A DNA stretch of 64,000 nt. Origin: Lachnospiraceae bacterium (GTDB lineage: Bacteria > Bacillota > Clostridia > Lachnospirales > Lachnospiraceae). Every line of letters starts with the position of its first letter. Position 1 is the stretch's first letter. Location: assembly GCA_017437785.1 (NCBI GenBank), contig JAFRXH010000098.1, forward strand, positions 27,367 through 91,366, written 5' to 3'. The position numbers were made by a program, and so were the translations under genes. Shown one piece after another: positions 60,823-64,000 of this stretch. The notes beneath the pieces are model-generated. The model worked only from the letters and a program-made list of their open reading frames with translations. It did not search any database and was not told where the DNA came from.

Positions 60823-63800
60823 TTATTTAATGCTCTCGTGCCAGGTCTGCAGGGCCTTGACATCGCTTCTGCCGTGCTTGCGCACATGGCGGATACCGTC
60901 TGCTGCCGCTGCTGCCGCTGCAACTGTTGTGATATAAGGTATATGCGCCTTTATGGCTGCCTTTCTTAAGTAGCTGTCGTCGCTGATGCTGTCCTTGCCG
61001 GCAGGAGTATTAACGATAAGCTGTATATCACCGTTGGTGATCAGATCCAGTATATTGGGTCTGCCTTCGCAGAGCTTCTTGACTTTCTCTGCGGGGATGC
61101 CTGCTTCTACGATCAGATCGCAGGTAGTGCCTGTAGCCATGATCTTAAAGCCTGCCTCGTGGAAGCTCTTTGCTACAGCTGCTATCTCGGGCTTATCCTT
61201 ACGGTTAACGGAAATGAGCACCGTTCCTTCAAGAGGAAGGCCTGCGCTTGCAGCCTCTTCTGCCTTATAGAATGCACCGGCCAGGGATTTGCTGATACCC
61301 AGCACTTCACCGGTAGAACGCATCTCGGGTCCAAGGATGGGATCCACTTCCTGGAACATATTGAAGGGAAATACGGCTTCCTTTACGCCGTAGTAAGGTA
61401 TCTCCTTCTCCTTAAGTTCCGGTACCGGCGAAGGTCTGCCGGTAAGCGATCCGGTAATGATATCGGTCGCAATGGGTACCATACGCACGCCGCATACCTT
61501 AGAAACCAGAGGCACGGTACGGCTGGCACGGGGATTTGCCTCCAGAACAAATACCTTTCCGTCCTCGATAGCATACTGCATGTTCATAAGACCTACGACA
61601 TGCATCTCCTCTGCGATCTTTCTGGTATATTCCTTGATGGTTTCAAGATTCTCTGCAGGTATATGCTTGGACGGGATAATGCAGGCACTGTCACCTGAAT
61701 GTATACCGGCCAGCTCTATATGCTCCATTACAGCGGGTACGAATGCATGTGTACCATCGCTGATAGCATCTGCCTCACACTCTAATGCATGATGCAGGAA
61801 TCTGTCGATAAGGATAGGTCTGTCGGGTGTTACACCAACAGCAGCCTTCATATATTCGGTAATGCTCTCTTCGTCATAAACCACTTCCATACCGCGGCCG
61901 CCCAGCACGTAGGAAGGACGTACCATTACGGGATAGCCTATCTTTTCTGCGATAGCCTTTGCCTCTTCAACTGTAGTAGCCATACCGCTTTCGGGCATCG
62001 GGATACCCAGCTTATCCATCATTGCACGGAACTGGTCACGGTCCTCAGCCAGATCGATGACCTCGGGGCTGGTACCTAAGATGTTCACGCCGTTTTTCTT
62101 AAGGTCTGCTGCCAGGTTAAGAGGTGTCTGGCCGCCGAACTGTGCGATAACACCTACGGGCTTCTCCTTGTGATAGATGCTCAGTACATCTTCAAGGGTA
62201 AGAGGCTCAAAATACAGTCTGTCGGAAGTATCGTAATCGGTTGATACGGTCTCGGGGTTGCAGTTTACGATGATCGTCTCAAAGCCCAGTTTCTTAAGAC
62301 TCATAGCTGCATGTACGCAGCAGTAGTCAAACTCGATACCCTGACCTATACGGTTGGGACCGCCGCCCAGGATCATTATCTTCTGCTTATCCGTAGAGTC
62401 GTGTACATCGCTGTCGATGTTGTAACTGCTGTAGTAATAGCAGCTGTCCTGTGTGCCGGATACGTGCACCTTATCCCAGTGCTCTTCGCAGCCTGCCTTA
62501 AGACGTGCATTACGGATATCATCTTCGGATACCTCGAGTATCTCGCTTAAGTACTTATCTGAGAAACCATCCTTCTTTGCCTGTACCAGATCAGCATCTG
62601 CGGGTACCTTGCCCTTATATGCAGCGACAAGCTTTTCTTCCTCTTCCACCAGTTCCTTCATCTGCTCGATGAAATATTTCTTTACCTTTGTGATCTCGTG
62701 GATCTCGTCTACAGTAGCGCCTTTTCTTATAGCCTCATACATCTGGAAGTGACGCTCCGAATTGGGTGTGATAAGCTTCTGCAGCAGCTCTTCCTTGCTG
62801 AGCTCGTAGAAGTTCTTCACATGGCCCAGACCGTAACGGCCTTTCTCAAGTGAACGTACAGCCTTCTGGAAAGCTTCCTTATAGTTCTTACCGATGCTCA
62901 TTACCTCGCCTACGGCGCGCATCTGGGTTCCCAGCTTATCCTCCACACCCTTGAACTTCTCAAATGCCCAGCGTGCGAACTTGACTACAACATAGTCTCC
63001 GCCGGGTACGTACTTATCTAGTGTACCGTACTTACCGCAGGGGATCTCGGAAAGTGTGAGTCCGCTTGCCAGCATTGCGCTTACCAGTGCGATAGGGAAG
63101 CCTGTTGCCTTGGAAGCCAGTGCGGAAGATCGTGAAGTACGGGGATTGATCTCTATTACTATGATACGGTCACTTACGGGATCATGTGCGAACTGTACAT
63201 TGGTACCGCCGATGACCTGTATACGGTCTACAATCTTATATGCCTGCTCCTGCAGTCTCTTCTGCAGATCCTCTGATATCGTGAGCATAGGTGCGGTACA
63301 GAAGGAATCACCGGTATGTACGCCCATGGGATCAACGTTCTCGATAAAGCATACGGTGATCATTTTGCCTTCTTTGTCACGGACAACTTCCAGCTCCAGC
63401 TCTTCCCAGCCTGCCACACATTCCTCAACCAGTACCTGGCCAACGGGGCTTGCCTGAAGACCTCTTGCACATACGGTCTTTAACTCTTCTTTGTTGTATA
63501 CCAGACCGCCGCCGGTACCGCCCATTGTATATGCGGGGCGCAGAACTACGGGATATCCCAGATCATCCGCTATCTTTAAAGCCTCGTCCACGCTGTAGCT
63601 TACTTCGCTGCGCGCCATGCCTATGCCAAGGCTTTCCATTGTCTCCTTGAATTCGATACGGTCCTCACCGCGCTCGATGGCATCTACCTGTACACCGATG
63701 ACTTTTACGTTGTACTTATCAAGTATGCCCTTCTTATTAAGCTCTGCACAGAGGTTGAGTCCCGACTGACCTCCCAGATTGGGAAGCAGCGCATCCGGTC

Positions 63801-64000
63801 TTTCTTTTGCGATGATCTGCTCCAGTCTGTCTGCATTAAGAGGCTCGATGTAAGTAACATCAGCCATTTCGGGATCTGTCATGATCGTCGCAGGATTGGA
63901 GTTGACCAGTATTATCTTATATCCCAGCTTACGCAGCGCCTTGCAGGCCTGTGAGCCGGAATAGACAAACTCGCAGGCCTGACCTATGATGATCTGTCCG
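60823..64000 (-). CDS. carB: Carbamoyl-phosphate synthase large subunit, 5' end outside window
   Basis: About 1,058 residues are visible; only some 13 N-terminal residues should be missing, since the first codons read GQIIIGQACEF, which lies near residue 14 of CarB. Two homologous ATP-grasp halves are present: the first with PAYTMGGTGGG and the second with PSYVLGGRGMEVVYDEES. The second-half start motif is GGGPNRIGQGIEFDYCC. The C-terminal MGS-like allosteric domain has ATGTTCDLIVEAG and STOP-proximal KHGRSDVKALQTWHESIK. The enzyme makes carbamoyl phosphate from glutamine-derived ammonia, bicarbonate and two ATP, for arginine and pyrimidines. Its carA partner is presumably just outside the window. 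Nothing is broken. Confidence 0.97.
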   Translation of the reverse strand, partial: GQIIIGQACEFVYSGSQACKALRKLGYKIILVNSNPATIMTDPEMADVTYIEPLNADRLEQIIAKERPDALLPNLGGQSGLNLCAELNKKGILDKYNVKVIGVQVDAIERGEDRIEFKETMESLGIGMARSEVSYSVDEALKIADDLGYPVVLRPAYTMGGTGGGLVYNKEELKTVCARGLQASPVGQVLVEECVAGWEELELEVVRDKEGKMITVCFIENVDPMGVHTGDSFCTAPMLTISEDLQKRLQEQAYKIVDRIQVIGGTNVQFAHDPVSDRIIVIEINPRTSRSSALASKATGFPIALVSAMLASGLTLSEIPCGKYGTLDKYVPGGDYVVVKFARWAFEKFKGVEDKLGTQMRAVGEVMSIGKNYKEAFQKAVRSLEKGRYGLGHVKNFYELSKEELLQKLITPNSERHFQMYEAIRKGATVDEIHEITKVKKYFIEQMKELVEEEEKLVAAYKGKVPADADLVQAKKDGFSDKYLSEILEVSEDDIRNARLKAGCEEHWDKVHVSGTQDSCYYYSSYNIDSDVHDSTDKQKIMILGGGPNRIGQGIEFDYCCVHAAMSLKKLGFETIIVNCNPETVSTDYDTSDRLYFEPLTLEDVLSIYHKEKPVGVIAQFGGQTPLNLAADLKKNGVNILGTSPEVIDLAEDRDQFRAMMDKLGIPMPESGMATTVEEAKAIAEKIGYPVMVRPSYVLGGRGMEVVYDEESITEYMKAAVGVTPDRPILIDRFLHHALECEADAISDGTHAFVPAVMEHIELAGIHSGDSACIIPSKHIPAENLETIKEYTRKIAEEMHVVGLMNMQYAIEDGKVFVLEANPRASRTVPLVSKVCGVRMVPIATDIITGSLTGRPSPVPELKEKEIPYYGVKEAVFPFNMFQEVDPILGPEMRSTGEVLGISKSLAGAFYKAEEAASAGLPLEGTVLISVNRKDKPEIAAVAKSFHEAGFKIMATGTTCDLIVEAGIPAEKVKKLCEGRPNILDLITNGDIQLIVNTPAGKDSISDDSYLRKAAIKAHIPYITTVAAAAAAADGIRHVRKHGRSDVKALQTWHESIK

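Overview
The window looks like chromosomal DNA from a Lachnospiraceae-type Clostridium (Butyrivibrio, Roseburia and their relatives fit; the genus cannot be decided from the sequence). The grounds are moderate GC, strong AGGAGG-type ribosome sites, GTG and TTG starts, Gram-positive lipoproteins, an indolepyruvate:ferredoxin oxidoreductase, a cytoplasmic GH8 oligoxylanase, BspA-like leucine-rich repeats and a CheY/HPt hybrid kinase with Cache sensors. Almost every gene lies on the minus strand. I see no rRNA, tRNA, CRISPR array, integrase or transposase.

Region by region, reading coordinates upward: 1-3600 holds a partial GGDEF-like signalling protein and iorBA (aryl-pyruvate oxidation). 3600-9200 holds an esterase, a zinc-ribbon membrane protein, a condensation-fold acyltransferase, an SGNH esterase and a GT4. 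9270-11660 is a membrane-anchored leucine-rich-repeat protein. 11740-24320 reads as one minus-strand operon of ten genes with many 4-11 bp overlaps. It starts with a diguanylate cyclase and encodes surface-glycan assembly: large membrane glycosyltransferase-like proteins, a GT2, a UPF0104 protein, a kinase/HAD/nucleotidyltransferase cassette, an acyltransferase and a radical SAM protein. 24540-24940 is a small membrane protein with its own promoter and terminator.

24998-35322 carries two giant genes joined by an ATGA overlap. One is a 1,491-residue hybrid histidine kinase with two complete Cache sensor modules and a dead internal H-box. The other is a 1,950-residue transglutaminase / DUF4011 / SF1 helicase / Vsr-like nuclease / DUF3320 protein, a plausible defence effector. 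35494-38433 holds a secreted protein, MazG and GH8. 38464-58142 is a second long glycan locus: two lipoproteins, acyltransferases, a GT10 fucosyltransferase, a Wzy-like polymerase, GT4s, a PglK-like ABC flippase, two polyprenyl-phosphate GT2s, a sugar ketoisomerase, GT-C-like proteins and an asparagine-synthase-type amidotransferase at its head. 58267-60679 is a polar amino acid ABC transporter, and 60823 to the end is carB (5' end outside the window).

The most unusual items are: (i) the amino-acid-binding lipoprotein at 59795-60679, in which the segment that normally closes an SBP_bac_3 domain sits at the N-terminus, i.e. a circular permutation; (ii) the helicase plus hybrid-kinase pair; (iii) a dispersed repeat of the 'TTCGCTCAGGATGACA' kind at three loci, which supplies the C-terminus and stop codon of one gene and separates the next gene from any Shine-Dalgarno; (iv) the overlapping kinase/HAD/nucleotidyltransferase cassette, which suggests an unidentified activated substituent; and (v) a diguanylate cyclase heading a glycan operon. 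All functions come from motifs read by eye; no database search was possible.
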